From positions 310,001-374,000 of the forward strand of contig CANLSF010000003.1 of assembly GCA_947493695.1 (NCBI GenBank): a stretch of 64,000 nt of DNA, in the 5' to 3' direction. Shown piece by piece: positions 36,665-46,059 of the stretch; positions within the stretch are counted from its first letter, which is position 1, and each line of letters begins with the position of its first letter. A program made the position numbers and the translations under genes. This DNA comes from an uncultured Kiloniellaceae bacterium (GTDB lineage: Bacteria; Pseudomonadota; Alphaproteobacteria; Kiloniellales; Kiloniellaceae). The notes under the pieces are model-generated. The model did not search any database. It saw nothing but the letters and a program-made list of their open reading frames with translations, and had not been told where the DNA came from.

Positions 36665-36931
36665 ATGAAAACGCTATTCACCGAACATCCGAATTCCGTC
36701 AACGAGACCTACGCTCAACATATGGCTATGAGCGCCTCTTTTGGTATCGCGATGCTGTGTGGGGCGTTTGCAGCGATGGTCCACGCCATTTTCCCTTTCC
36801 TGTTCGAAAAGACCGGCAGCGCGATTATCACGCGCCTTCATGACCGCATGGTGACAAACCGCATCCGCCTCTCAGCAAGCGGGAATCATGCGACGGATCA
36901 TGCCTCTATTCAGCCCGCAGCGGCCGAGTAG
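36665..36931 (+). CDS. DUF6356-type small membrane protein
   Basis: 88 residues with FTEHPNSVNETYAQHM at the start, a hydrophobic segment near 27-48, and HAIFPFLFEKTGS followed by LHDRMVTNR. The family is short, conserved in alphaproteobacteria and of unknown function. The gene is divergent from an Lrp regulator and 105 bases upstream of the amidotransferase gene. Confidence 0.75.
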   Translation: MKTLFTEHPNSVNETYAQHMAMSASFGIAMLCGAFAAMVHAIFPFLFEKTGSAIITRLHDRMVTNRIRLSASGNHATDHASIQPAAAE

Positions 36932-37035
36932 GACGCCAACACCGCCTCCCACACCATTCGAATTAACCGAAACACCACTCCTTGTCGCTTTAATGGCACA
37001 GCTCTATTGCATCAGGGCAAGTAAGGACGTCCAGT

Positions 37036-37800
37036 ATGTGCAGATGGTTGGCCTACAGCGGATCGCCGATATTTCCGGAAGATCTGATTTTCACGCCCGA
37101 TAATTCTCTGGCGGCGCAGAGCCTGCATTCCTGTAAGGCCAAGGTCAGCGTGAACGGAGACGGCTTCGGCCTCGGGTGGTACGGCGAACGCGACATACCC
37201 GGCGTGTATCGCGAGGTTCTTCCGGCCTGGAGCGACTGTAACCTGCGCAGCCTCGCAGCCAACATCCGGTCAGGTCATTTCTTTGCCCACATCCGGGCCT
37301 CCACCGGCACGGCAACATCACGCCAGAACTGCCACCCTTTCACTTTCGGCAAATGGCTTTTCATGCACAACGGTCAGATCGGCAACTACGAGCTTCAACG
37401 CCGTCGTCTTGAAACACTGCTGCCGGACGATCTCTACGCCCGTCGTGAAGGCTCAACCGACAGTGAATTGATCTTCTACCTGCTGTTCCATTTCGGACTG
37501 GAAGAGAACCCCCTGAAGGCTCTGCGCGCCACGCTCGATGAAGTCGCCCGTGCAACCGAAGCCTCGGGCACGCGCAAGCCATTTCGCTGCACGGCAGCCC
37601 TCACCGACGGCCAAACAAACTATGCGATCCGCTTTTCCACGGACTCTCATCCGCCAAGCCTCTTCTGGCAGGAGAGTTCCGGACACACTCTGATTGTCTC
37701 CGAACCCCTCGATACCGCAGTCGGCGAATGGCAACAGGTTCCCGCTTCGACCATTCTGGTTACTGAGCCCGGCAACAAAATCACAACCGAGACCCTCTAA
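37036..37800 (+). CDS. Class II glutamine amidotransferase (YafJ-like)
   Basis: 254 residues beginning MCRWLAYSG: the Cys at position 2 becomes the N-terminal nucleophile after Met removal. The family blocks GDGFGLGWYG, HIRASTGTATSRQNCHPF and FMHNGQIGNY follow. It hydrolyses a gamma-glutamyl amide. YafJ-type proteins lack a known synthase partner, while EgtC in ergothioneine synthesis is a relative. No egt genes are nearby. Confidence 0.85.
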   Translation: MCRWLAYSGSPIFPEDLIFTPDNSLAAQSLHSCKAKVSVNGDGFGLGWYGERDIPGVYREVLPAWSDCNLRSLAANIRSGHFFAHIRASTGTATSRQNCHPFTFGKWLFMHNGQIGNYELQRRRLETLLPDDLYARREGSTDSELIFYLLFHFGLEENPLKALRATLDEVARATEASGTRKPFRCTAALTDGQTNYAIRFSTDSHPPSLFWQESSGHTLIVSEPLDTAVGEWQQVPASTILVTEPGNKITTETL

Positions 37801-37903
37801 GTCCTCCTGATACCGCAGCACGAGCTTGCTCCATCGGCGCGGAGAGAGGACAATCACGCCCGACATTCAGCATCCGCGTTTCAGAAAAGAGGACAGACGA
37901 TCA

Positions 37904-38665
37904 ATGCAGGAACTCTCGGGCCAGGTCGCCATCGTTACCGGCGCCAGCCGCGGCATCGGAGAAGCAGCCGCGAAGACACTCGCCGGCCTGGGTGTAAAAG
38001 TTGTTCTCGCAGCCCGAAGCCTGGGCAAGTGTGAAGCGACCGTCGAAGACATCAGGACCGCCGGTGGTCAGGCCATAGCCGTCGCCTGCGATGTCTCGGA
38101 CTACTCCGCAGTTACCAACCTGATCGAAAAAACCTCCGAAGCCTTCGGACCTCCTTCAATTCTGATCAACAACGCTGGTGTTATCGAACCCATCGGCAGC
38201 ATTCTGGAGACCGATCCCGCGGACTGGGCTGCAAACATCAACATCAACCTTATGGGTGTTTATCACTGCACGCGCGCAGCTCTGCGCGACCTGATGCATA
38301 CGGACGGCGTGATCATCAACATCAGCTCGGGCGCCGCCCATCATGCCCTGGAGGGCTGGAGCGCCTACTGCAGCGGCAAGGCAGGCGTGGCGATGTTTAC
38401 CCAGGCAACCGCGCTGGAATATGCCGCCAATGGGGTGAGAGTTTTCGGCTTTGCCCCGGGCACGGTCGACACGGACATGCAGATCAAAATCAAGGCGTCA
38501 GGTATCAATCAGGTCAGTCAGATGGATCGTAAAGACCATGCGGCGGCTTCCGTGCCCGCGCAGGTCATTGCCTATCTCTGTTCCCCGGCAGCGGCAGATC
38601 TCGCAGGCCAGGAACTCACCATCCGCGATGAGGTCTTGCGCCAGCGTGCCGGATTGCCTGATTAA
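37904..38665 (+). CDS. Short-chain dehydrogenase/reductase
   Basis: 253 residues from the ATG at 37904 (GAGGAC upstream). Rossmann glycine block VTGASRGIGEAAA, the NNAG block LINNAGVIEP, catalytic Ser in NISSGAAHH and YxxxK as YCSGKAG. Complete classical SDR with NAD(P). The substrate is unknown. It converges with the next gene and is 11 bases from its end. Confidence 0.9.
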   Translation: MQELSGQVAIVTGASRGIGEAAAKTLAGLGVKVVLAARSLGKCEATVEDIRTAGGQAIAVACDVSDYSAVTNLIEKTSEAFGPPSILINNAGVIEPIGSILETDPADWAANININLMGVYHCTRAALRDLMHTDGVIINISSGAAHHALEGWSAYCSGKAGVAMFTQATALEYAANGVRVFGFAPGTVDTDMQIKIKASGINQVSQMDRKDHAAASVPAQVIAYLCSPAAADLAGQELTIRDEVLRQRAGLPD

Positions 38666-38676
38666 AGAATTCGGTC

Positions 38677-39753
38677 TCAGAGCCCGATACGCATCGACGG
38701 TTTTTCAAAAAGAGTCTGCAGCTCAGGCCACTGCTCCAGACAGCTTTGCGTTTCCGCAAATCTCTCGGGCAGCAGACGCCCGTCCTCCCAGAGCGCCGTC
38801 TCGTCGATACGCACAGTATGATCCAGCAACATCCAACAGATCTCGCCCGGCGCATAGGCGCCGCAGGTATGAAAATGCAGAATGCGCGGGCTGTTAAAAA
38901 CCGTGTTCGACCAGCGGTCCGGATCATCCCCCGCCGACCAGCTATAAGAACAGCCGGCATGAATACCGGCGTGCCAGGAGTGCACGGCGGCAGGGTCGAT
39001 ATCAAATAGCCGCGACACATGTGCGTAGTGCTTTTCGACCAGATCCACGGTTTCATCATGTCCTGAGAAAGAGACAATGCGTCCAGCTTCAAGGTGCGCG
39101 AAAACCGTCTCGTCCATCTTGAGGAAAGCCGGTTCATAAGCCTGGGAACCGGTCGGCGTCAGGTAGCGTGCCAAGGCTACCTGACCGCTGAAGCCCTGCC
39201 CATCAAGCGGTTGCGGCACACCAAGCGGAAAGCGGCGAATTGATACATCAGCGGGTTGCGAGGGATCAACTCTTGGCGGCACTCCGAAAACACGGCTGCC
39301 CAGAGGGCATGTGATTTCGATTTGTCTGGCATTCAGAAGGACCCGGTCGACTGCTTTCTTCAGCGCCTGCATGGCACGATGATCGGTCGTACCAAACGCC
39401 GACGCCAGCATCTCTTCGTTGCGGATATAGCACATGACTTTGGTCTTGCCCGGCTGCACCGCCGCAAAGCGGTCCTGGTCACCGATGCGAGCAAAATAGA
39501 TCACGTTGCCGTAGCGCTCGCTCAGTTCGGCGGCTGTCGGGTCGAGAGGCTCCGAAGGTGGGCCGACCATCACGCACTTCGGGCGTAAGCCTAGACGTTC
39601 CGCCTCGAGTGCAGTTTTGATGGGGAGTGCGTCATCATACCAACCCAGCGCCGGGTCTTCGTGAAGGATCAGGATCTCGCTGCCGGGCGTGAACTCACCG
39701 CAATGATGCAGAAGATTACGTGCAGCCCTCGACAGCCTGTCACCATCACTCAT
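38677..39753 (-). CDS. M29 aminopeptidase / NicX-like metalloprotein
   Basis: 358 residues. The C-terminal half has FSGHDETVD, HAGIHAGCSY, HFHTCGAYAPGEICW and DHTVRIDETALWEDG. This is reminiscent of the M29-fold group that includes 2,5-dihydroxypyridine dioxygenase NicX, where conserved His/Asp residues hold iron. Resemblance is judged by eye and is weak. Last gene of a minus-strand operon: its start overlaps the regulator stop by four bases. It may be a hydrolase or ring-opening oxygenase of the unknown compound taken up by the adjacent transporter. Confidence 0.5.
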   Translation of the reverse strand: MSDGDRLSRAARNLLHHCGEFTPGSEILILHEDPALGWYDDALPIKTALEAERLGLRPKCVMVGPPSEPLDPTAAELSERYGNVIYFARIGDQDRFAAVQPGKTKVMCYIRNEEMLASAFGTTDHRAMQALKKAVDRVLLNARQIEITCPLGSRVFGVPPRVDPSQPADVSIRRFPLGVPQPLDGQGFSGQVALARYLTPTGSQAYEPAFLKMDETVFAHLEAGRIVSFSGHDETVDLVEKHYAHVSRLFDIDPAAVHSWHAGIHAGCSYSWSAGDDPDRWSNTVFNSPRILHFHTCGAYAPGEICWMLLDHTVRIDETALWEDGRLLPERFAETQSCLEQWPELQTLFEKPSMRIGL

Positions 39754-40349
39754 CGCCGCCGCTCCGCCTGCACTGTCAGGAAGGTAAATTCTTCACTCAC
39801 CACCTTCCGGAAACCGTGGCTGAGTTCTGAATCAAGACTGAGGCTGTCGCCGGCCTTCATCACCATATCCCGATCGCCGTAACCGTAGACGGCTTCACCT
39901 TCCAGTACGTAGATAAATACGACCCCATGACCGACGTAAATCGGAGGACGCGCAGTCTGTCGGCGAAGGGTTACGCGTCGCGCCTCGAACTGAAGGTCAT
40001 GGCGGATGTGAAACGCCAGATTGATGTAGTCGTGGGTGTGCTTGTCGACAATTCGTGTTGACCGCAACCCCTCACCCTTCCGAACGAAGGTGAAATCCGT
40101 GTGATTCGAGGTGGTTTCGCGAAACAGGCTCACGAGTGGCACATTGAGGGTTCGACTGAGCGCGTTCAATGTAGAGATCGACGGCGACACCTGGCCGCTT
40201 TCAATCCGGCTGACCATGGACGCCGAGACCCCGGATTCCTGAGCAAGATTGCGTGCCGAAAGGCCCTGTTCTTCCCGCAAGGCCCGAAGCGCAACCCCTA
40301 TCGCAAGATCCGTATCGTCACTGTTTGGAACATCCTTCATGCCGGTCAT
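39750..40349 (-). CDS. XRE HTH regulator with cupin domain
   Basis: 199 residues: HTH at about 15-75 (LRALREEQGLSARNLA, VSASMVSRIESGQVSPS) and a cupin at about 120-195 (VFIYVLEGEAVYGYGDRD). This two-domain design is typical of local regulators that sense a small molecule in the cupin. It overlaps both neighbours by four bases, so it is within the operon 38677-41311 and probably controls it. Confidence 0.85.
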   Translation of the reverse strand: MTGMKDVPNSDDTDLAIGVALRALREEQGLSARNLAQESGVSASMVSRIESGQVSPSISTLNALSRTLNVPLVSLFRETTSNHTDFTFVRKGEGLRSTRIVDKHTHDYINLAFHIRHDLQFEARRVTLRRQTARPPIYVGHGVVFIYVLEGEAVYGYGDRDMVMKAGDSLSLDSELSHGFRKVVSEEFTFLTVQAERRR

Positions 40350-41311
40350 GTCTTCCGATAGGAAAATGCCTTTTCGAAGCGCCAGATAAGATAGTCGCCA
40401 CAGGTCGTCTTCGCCTCCCGTGGCTCGTACCCGACACCATAGATTTCCCGGGCATCAATGATTGTTTGAGGATCCGGATCGAAAGCCAAAACAAGCGATA
40501 GACGCTCCTGTCCGGAGCTGTTGACCACCCGGTGCGGAGTGGATGTATAGGCGTGATCTGTCCAACGAGCGAGGAGGTCCCCCACATTGACGATCAAAGA
40601 GCCTTCAACTGGCGGGGCTTCAATCCACTCTCCGTTGACGTCCTGCACCTGCAATCCGCCGACAGAATCCTGACAAAGCACGGTGAGCACCCCAAAGTCC
40701 GTATGCGGACCTACACCGAACTGCTCGTTCCCCATGTCTTCGGACTGCGGTGGATAATAAACAAAGGATGCACGGCTCAATGGACGCTCGGAAGTTCGCA
40801 GGAAAAAGTCCGGATCCAGCCCAAGCCCTAAAGCAAAGCCTCGCATCAGGTGATGCGCGACTTCATGGGCATGATCGAAGTAACGCATGGCATCAAATTG
40901 CAATTCAGGAAGAAACTGCGGCCAGAGGTTTGGTCCCCGCAGGGCGTGATCCGTGAGCACAGCGCCGCCTGGTTTCTGATACCCCCAGATAAAGCTCTCT
41001 TTCAGGTCGGCTTTCGCGTCGTCCTGCATCTTCGCGCCGCCCTGCCCCAGCCAACCACGGTGACTGGCGGAGACCTTCACAGTTTCTTTTTTGGCGGCGT
41101 CACTGCGGAAAAACGAGAGCGCCGTCGCGCGTGCGGCTGTAATGGCGTCCTCCGGGATACCGTGCCCCTTGATGTAGATGAAGCCAAGGCCGCTGCTGGC
41201 CGCATGGAGCGCTTTGCCAACAGAGAGCGGGTCACTGCCATCGCGCAACGGAGAGATGTCGATGACAGGGATGAGGTCGTCGTCGAACCGCTTCGCCCGG
41301 GCGTAAATCAT
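40346..41311 (-). CDS. Isopenicillin-N-synthase-like Fe(II)/2OG oxygenase
   Basis: 321 residues. N-terminal PVIDISPL and GFIYIKGHGIP are typical. The iron ligands are HTD in GPHTDFGVLT near residue 203 and the distal His in STPHRVVN near 259. RLSLVLAF gives the Arg-x-Ser that binds 2-oxoglutarate. Such enzymes hydroxylate or rearrange small molecules. It shares the operon with a cupin regulator and the NicX-like protein and lies next to a polar amino acid transporter. Confidence 0.85.
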   Translation of the reverse strand: MIYARAKRFDDDLIPVIDISPLRDGSDPLSVGKALHAASSGLGFIYIKGHGIPEDAITAARATALSFFRSDAAKKETVKVSASHRGWLGQGGAKMQDDAKADLKESFIWGYQKPGGAVLTDHALRGPNLWPQFLPELQFDAMRYFDHAHEVAHHLMRGFALGLGLDPDFFLRTSERPLSRASFVYYPPQSEDMGNEQFGVGPHTDFGVLTVLCQDSVGGLQVQDVNGEWIEAPPVEGSLIVNVGDLLARWTDHAYTSTPHRVVNSSGQERLSLVLAFDPDPQTIIDAREIYGVGYEPREAKTTCGDYLIWRFEKAFSYRKT

Positions 41312-41373
41312 TGAAGGGCTCCTGGAATTATGAAATTTCCCTATAGTAAATTAGTTTATTAACACGAAACATG

Positions 41374-41952
41374 TCAAGTTTTCGCATAGTAACCAACGGT
41401 GTCCCCATCGGTGGTGACACCGAGGCCGTTCAGCAGGCGGTTCACGTAGTTGAAGTAGCCGATGATCTGGTTGGCTTCCAGAATCTCGCCATCGTTAACC
41501 CCTTGTTTCCGCAGTGCTGCAACGTCATCTTCGTGCATCTCGCCCGGCTTGAGGGTCAGTTTCGCGGCATACTCCAGCAATGCGAACTCGCGCCCGTCGA
41601 AGACGGTTTCAGGACGGCGGGCTTTCAGTGCAACCTCGATCGCATCCGCACGCGTGTCGTTGCCGATCAAATGCCGGGCATTGGCCCAGTGATTGGCGTA
41701 TGAGTAGTCGCAATCATTGAGGATCGAGACGTAGGAACTGATCGTCTCCTGAAGCCACATGGGCAGAGTATTCGCGTCGTCATGCAGGGCGGCACGATAG
41801 AGGATGACATGCCCTCGCATGGTGTTGGGCCGCAAGGAATGCACCCGCATGACGTTGTCGACCGTACCGTGCGGTGTCCGCGCCAGGCGCAGGGTATCAA
41901 GCAGCGCATCGTCGGCCTCGTCGTCGGAGATCATTTTTATCCAGGCAGACAT
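41374..41952 (-). CDS. Carboxymuconolactone decarboxylase-like protein
   Basis: 192 residues from the ATG at 41952 (AAGGAAAAG upstream). All-helical AhpD/CMD fold of the peroxidase-related type (LQETISSYVSILNDCDYSY, then NHWANARHLIG). The usual CxxC of AhpD is replaced: only the single Cys in NDCDYSY is present, followed by the His-bearing NHWANARH. Peroxidase activity by a Cys pair is therefore doubtful. It ends a unit with the ABC transporter: the permease stop is 11 bases before its start. Confidence 0.75.
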   Translation of the reverse strand: MSAWIKMISDDEADDALLDTLRLARTPHGTVDNVMRVHSLRPNTMRGHVILYRAALHDDANTLPMWLQETISSYVSILNDCDYSYANHWANARHLIGNDTRADAIEVALKARRPETVFDGREFALLEYAAKLTLKPGEMHEDDVAALRKQGVNDGEILEANQIIGYFNYVNRLLNGLGVTTDGDTVGYYAKT

Positions 41953-41962
41953 CTTCTTTTCC

Positions 41963-42703
41963 TTAATTGCGTTCGTCGGCATTCATCCGCCGTTCCAGCC
42001 AGCGCACGCCGGCCGAAACGATCAGAATCAGGACGAGGTACTCGATCACCAGGATCGTATAGATTTCGAGGGGCCGATACTCGCTGACCACCAACTCGTT
42101 TGCCTTGCGGGTCAACTCCTGCATGCCGATCACGGAGACCAGCGATGACATCTTCAGCATGTAGACAAGTTGATTGCCGAGTGCAGGCAGAATGCGCCGG
42201 ATCGCCTGCGGCAGAATCACGAAACGCATGGTGTCGCTATAGGATAACGAGATCGAATGGGCCGCCTCGTACTGCCCCTTTGCAATCGACTGAATACCAG
42301 CGCGGAAGATCTCCGCCTCAAAGGCGCTGTCCGATAAGGCCAGAGCGATCACACCTGCCCAGAAGACTGTGATGGTCAGACCCGAGAGCTGAGGCAGGCC
42401 GTAGTAGACCCAAAGGATCAACACGAGAATCGGGACCGCGCGGACAATTTCAACGTAGGTGCGGCTGAAAACCCGCATGGGCCTGTTCGACGACAGGCCG
42501 GGCAATGCAACAAGCAGCCCCACAACAACCGAAATGCTGATGGCGGTGACTGACAGCAGCACGGTGTAGTAAAGTCCGGTGAGCAAAAAATTCAGATTTA
42601 CGAGACCGTTCTTCGTTGTCGGGTCGACAACATACCAGCCCCATTGGTCCGAGCAGCCGGAGAGCAACAGCAGGATTGCAAGGCAGGGAAGCGCTCTAAA
42701 CAT
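41963..42703 (-). CDS. Polar amino acid ABC transporter permease
   Basis: 246 residues from the ATG at 42703, set by GGAGG six bases upstream. The longer frame to 42850 is inside the ATPase gene. Membrane segments carry the HisM/GlnP-type loop (EIFRAGIQSIAKGQYEAA). The N-terminus CLAILLLLSGCSDQWGW contains a lipoprotein-box-like LLSGC before the first true core segment, an odd feature. It forms the channel with the ATPase just upstream and the binding protein at 43755. Confidence 0.9.
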   Translation of the reverse strand: MFRALPCLAILLLLSGCSDQWGWYVVDPTTKNGLVNLNFLLTGLYYTVLLSVTAISISVVVGLLVALPGLSSNRPMRVFSRTYVEIVRAVPILVLILWVYYGLPQLSGLTITVFWAGVIALALSDSAFEAEIFRAGIQSIAKGQYEAAHSISLSYSDTMRFVILPQAIRRILPALGNQLVYMLKMSSLVSVIGMQELTRKANELVVSEYRPLEIYTILVIEYLVLILIVSAGVRWLERRMNADERN

Positions 42704-42713
42704 CATCACCCTC

Positions 42714-43463
42714 CTAATGCTGCAGGATCTTCTGGAGGAAATCCTGGCACCGCTGGCTCTTCGGCGTGTTGAAGAAGGTCTCGGGATCGGCCTCCTCGAC
42801 AATTTCTCCATGATCCATGAAAACCATCTTATCGGCGACACGGCGGGCAAACCCCATCTCGTGAGTCACGCAAATCATGGTCATCCCGCTTTCCGCCAGC
42901 TCCGCCATCACATCAAGCACCTCGTTGATCATCTCCGGATCCAGAGCCGAGGTCGGTTCATCGAACAGCATGATGCGCGGCTCCATACAGAGGGAGCGGG
43001 CAATGGCCACGCGCTGCTGCTGTCCACCGGATAACTGACGGGGATACTTATCCGCCTGCTCGGGAATGCGAACGCGCGCCAGATAACGCTGCGCGAGGTC
43101 ACGCGCCTCTTCTCCAGGCAGTTTCCGGGCTCGCACAGGACCAAGCATCAGGTTTTCGATCACGGTAAGATGAGGGAAGAGATTGAACTGCTGAAAGACC
43201 ATGCCGACGCTTGACCGCGCCCTATCGAGGCTTGCCCTGCCCTCACCGAGCTTAACCCCTTCCACCGACAGCGTCCCGCCTTCGTGCTGTTCAAGACCGT
43301 TGATACAGCGGATCAGGGTGGACTTACCGGATCCGGACGGACCGCAGATGACAACACGCTCCCCCAGCGCAACTTGCATTGAAACCTTCTTGAGCACCTG
43401 AAAGTTGCCGAAATACTTATCGACACCTTCGAAGCGGATGATCGCTTCCGTCGGCTCTCCCAT
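42714..43463 (-). CDS. Polar amino acid ABC transporter ATPase (GlnQ type)
   Basis: 249 residues with Walker [11 protein letters not shown]-loop [13 protein letters not shown], signature LSGGQQQR, Walker [13 protein letters not shown] and the His switch CVTHEMGFA. It drives uptake with the permease gene, which follows 10 bases later. Divergent from the binding-protein gene with a 290-base intergenic region that presumably holds both promoters. Confidence 0.95.
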   Translation of the reverse strand: MGEPTEAIIRFEGVDKYFGNFQVLKKVSMQVALGERVVICGPSGSGKSTLIRCINGLEQHEGGTLSVEGVKLGEGRASLDRARSSVGMVFQQFNLFPHLTVIENLMLGPVRARKLPGEEARDLAQRYLARVRIPEQADKYPRQLSGGQQQRVAIARSLCMEPRIMLFDEPTSALDPEMINEVLDVMAELAESGMTMICVTHEMGFARRVADKMVFMDHGEIVEEADPETFFNTPKSQRCQDFLQKILQH

Positions 43464-43754
43464 GGCTCATCCCCCGTTTTCAGCGCTTTGCGTGGACTTT
43501 ATTTACAGAAAGAGACTATCTGCAACATAACGTCACACGCAATAAATTCATTTTCTTGCAATTTTGAAGCTTCGAAAGGATGATATCCTATCGACGAACC
43601 AACGCGGTCAGCCTGGCTTTTTGCGTGCCATGTTCAGCAAATACAGAAGAGTAAAACGCGCAGTTTTTGCTGGCCCGCACTTCAGATTTAAGGCTCGATG
43701 GAATTGAGTAAGGGTTGAAAGCGTCGTTTAAGCTCAGGGAATGGGGAGAACATA

Positions 43755-44531
43755 ATGAAGTTTCTTAAATTCGCATCGACCGCGGTCGTACTGCTTTTCG
43801 CAACAACACAGGTCCACGCACAGTCAGCTCTGAAAGATATTCTGAGTGAGGGCGTCCTCAAGGTCGGGACGACAGGCGACTGGAATCCCATGACCATGAA
43901 GGATCCGGCAACCAACAGCTATACCGGTTACGACATCGATGTCATGACACAGCTGGCCTCGGATCTCGGTGTTGAGGTCGAGTTCGTTCCGACCGACTGG
44001 AAAACCCTGGTCAGCGGAGTAACCGCCGGAAAGTACCACCTCACCGGCTCTGCATCGGTTTCCCCCTCGAGGGCAAAGGCAGCGGGTTATTCTTCCAGCT
44101 ACTTCGCGCTGGCAACCGTTCCGCTTGTGAATGCGAAAAGCGGTGACAAGTACCAGGACTGGGGCGATCTGGACGTCGAAGGCGTCACCGTCGCGGCAAC
44201 ACTCGGTACCACGCAGGAAAAGCAGGTTAAGAGCTTTTTCCCGAATGCCAGCCACAGGATTGTCGAGGCCCCTGCCCGCGACTTTCAGGAAGTTCTGGCC
44301 GGTCGTGCAGATGCGCACATCACTTCGAACGTGGAAGCCTTCAAGCTGGTCGAAAAGTACGCGGATCTGAAGATCGTACCGGTCTCCGCACCACGCGCCC
44401 GGACCCCGATTGCAATGCTTCTGCCTCAAGGTGACCAGGTCTGGATCAATTACGTCAACACCTGGATCACTCTGAAAAAAGAGTCCGGCTTCTTCGATGA
44501 GCTCGGTAAGAAGTGGCGCTTGACGGAATGA
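43755..44531 (+). CDS. Family 3 periplasmic substrate-binding protein
   Basis: 258 residues. The signal peptide ends VHAQS near residue 24 and GGGGAG precedes the start. VLKVGTTGDWNPMTMKD and GYDIDVMTQLASDLGVE are typical of the amino-acid-binding cluster, which also includes cyclohexadienyl dehydratases. It delivers the substrate to the transporter encoded divergently. Followed by a strong terminator and then the creatininase-family gene. Confidence 0.9.
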   Translation: MKFLKFASTAVVLLFATTQVHAQSALKDILSEGVLKVGTTGDWNPMTMKDPATNSYTGYDIDVMTQLASDLGVEVEFVPTDWKTLVSGVTAGKYHLTGSASVSPSRAKAAGYSSSYFALATVPLVNAKSGDKYQDWGDLDVEGVTVAATLGTTQEKQVKSFFPNASHRIVEAPARDFQEVLAGRADAHITSNVEAFKLVEKYADLKIVPVSAPRARTPIAMLLPQGDQVWINYVNTWITLKKESGFFDELGKKWRLTE

Positions 44532-44536
44532 TCTAA

Positions 44537-44559
44537 GGGGGCGTTGCCCCCTTTTTTTC
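44537..44559 (+). terminator. Intrinsic terminator after the binding-protein gene
   Basis: GGGGGC, loop GTT, GCCCCC, then seven T. Perfect stem six bases after the stop codon. It may let part of the transcripts through to the creatininase gene 38 bases on. Confidence 0.9.
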
Positions 44560-44596
44560 TTACTGGTGCGAGATCTCTTCAAGAGGAAACGGCGTC

Positions 44597-45352
44597 ATGA
44601 AACTTCAGATGATGACCTGGCTGGAGGTCGAGGATTATCTGAAGACATCCCATGGCATTATTGTGCCGGTTGGCTCGACGGAACAGCACGGTCCGATCGG
44701 ATTGATCGGCACAGACGCCTTCTGTGCGGAGGAAATAGCCGAAGCAGCCGCAGAGCAGGTCAGTGCGATTACAGCCCCGACGCTCGCCCTCACGCCGGCC
44801 CCCTTCAACATGGACTTTCCCGGCACGCTGTCGCTCTCCGAGGGCCTGTTCGAAAATCTGGTCGGCGAGATCCTTGAAGGGCTGCGCCACCATGGTTTCA
44901 CATCCATATATTTTCTGAACGCTCACGGCGCAAACCTTGCCCCTCTCAAAGCCGTCGCACGAAACAGTTCCGCAGCCAACATACGGATCCGCAGCTGGTG
45001 GGATTTTGATGAGGTCAATGATTTGCGCAACGGTTTGTATGGAAGTTGGGAGGGTATGCACGCAACCCCCTCAGAAGTTGCTATCACGCAGGCGGCGCGC
45101 CGTATTGTTCCATCACACCCTCTTGCCGAAACGCCGCCCGAGCCGCTGCCCGACGGCTTCCTGCAAGCCCACTCCGGTGACAGGCACGGCCCACCGGCAG
45201 AACACCGCGCAAGCTTTCCCGATGGCCGTGTCGGCGCGGATTCAGCCTTAGCTAAGCCTGTACACGGCACGCAGCTTCTCAAAACGGCCGCGCAGGCTGT
45301 TGCTGAGGATTACCGCCGTTTCCTTGAGACAGGCGGCGACACTGCAGCCTAA
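44597..45352 (+). CDS. Creatininase-family amidohydrolase
   Basis: 251 residues with the metal-site blocks VPVGSTEQHGPIG (Glu, His), GTDAFCAEEIA (Asp), LNAHGAN (His) and EGMHATPSEVA (Glu). The family hydrolyses cyclic or linear amide bonds (creatinine, formamidopyrimidines, MftE peptide). Its place directly behind the binding-protein gene suggests the imported compound contains an amide or cyclic amide. Follows the terminator at 44537. Confidence 0.85.
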   Translation: MKLQMMTWLEVEDYLKTSHGIIVPVGSTEQHGPIGLIGTDAFCAEEIAEAAAEQVSAITAPTLALTPAPFNMDFPGTLSLSEGLFENLVGEILEGLRHHGFTSIYFLNAHGANLAPLKAVARNSSAANIRIRSWWDFDEVNDLRNGLYGSWEGMHATPSEVAITQAARRIVPSHPLAETPPEPLPDGFLQAHSGDRHGPPAEHRASFPDGRVGADSALAKPVHGTQLLKTAAQAVAEDYRRFLETGGDTAA

Positions 45353-45489
45353 AGAGCGCACAACAGCAGCAAAAACACGTCGAGTCGCCCTCTGACATTG
45401 AATAAACTCTATGTGAGCGAGGGCTTTGCTTGCTTGATCGCCTCAGGAACGGCCACCAAGTACCTTCCAAGGTCATGCGAGGATTTGAA

Positions 45490-46059
45490 ATGTCATTGAA
45501 AATCTGTCGGAACGCGGTGTGGAGTTTCGCCTTCACAGTCCTTTTTGCCGGTCTGGTCGCCAATCTCTTCACGGTTCAGACCGCCCAAGCCAAAGTCGCC
45601 GTACTAGATGCGCAGCAGCGCGAAGCAATCGCCGGACTCCCTGCATTGCGAGGCGACGGAATTGCTGCCGCAGATCTGAAGAACCAGATTGTCGTTGTCG
45701 CCTTCTTTGCCAGTTGGTGCCCGCCCTGTAATCCGGAATTCGATCATCTGGAGGCGGTCCGGCAAAAATTCTCCGACAAACCCGTCAAAATCCTTGCGGT
45801 GAATATCTTCGAATCCTTCGCCGGTTCCGGCGGCGATGAACGCCTTGAAGGTTTTCTCGACCTCAAAAACCCGGGTTTCGTAACTTTGGCAGAGGGTGAG
45901 AAAATTTCAGATGACTTCGGAACCGTAAGTCGTATTCCCTCTGTCTTCGTCTTTGATCAGAACGGCGCCCTGAGTTTCAATTTTGTGCACGGTGTTGGCG
46001 CTACAAAAACACATGTCGAGGAAGAAGAGTTGACCAGGGTTATCGAGAAGCTTCTCTAA
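45490..46059 (+). CDS. Exported TlpA-like thioredoxin-fold protein
   Basis: 189 residues from the ATG at 45490 (GAGGAT upstream). Signal peptide or anchor near 10-33 ending TAQA. Redox centre FFASWCPPCNPEF near residue 80 (CPPC), cis-Pro block VSRIPSVFVF near 150. Periplasmic thiol-disulfide exchange, as in TlpA/ResA, perhaps for cytochrome or other protein maturation. Ends convergently, overlapping the PAS gene by four bases. Confidence 0.85.
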   Translation: MSLKICRNAVWSFAFTVLFAGLVANLFTVQTAQAKVAVLDAQQREAIAGLPALRGDGIAAADLKNQIVVVAFFASWCPPCNPEFDHLEAVRQKFSDKPVKILAVNIFESFAGSGGDERLEGFLDLKNPGFVTLAEGEKISDDFGTVSRIPSVFVFDQNGALSFNFVHGVGATKTHVEEEELTRVIEKLL

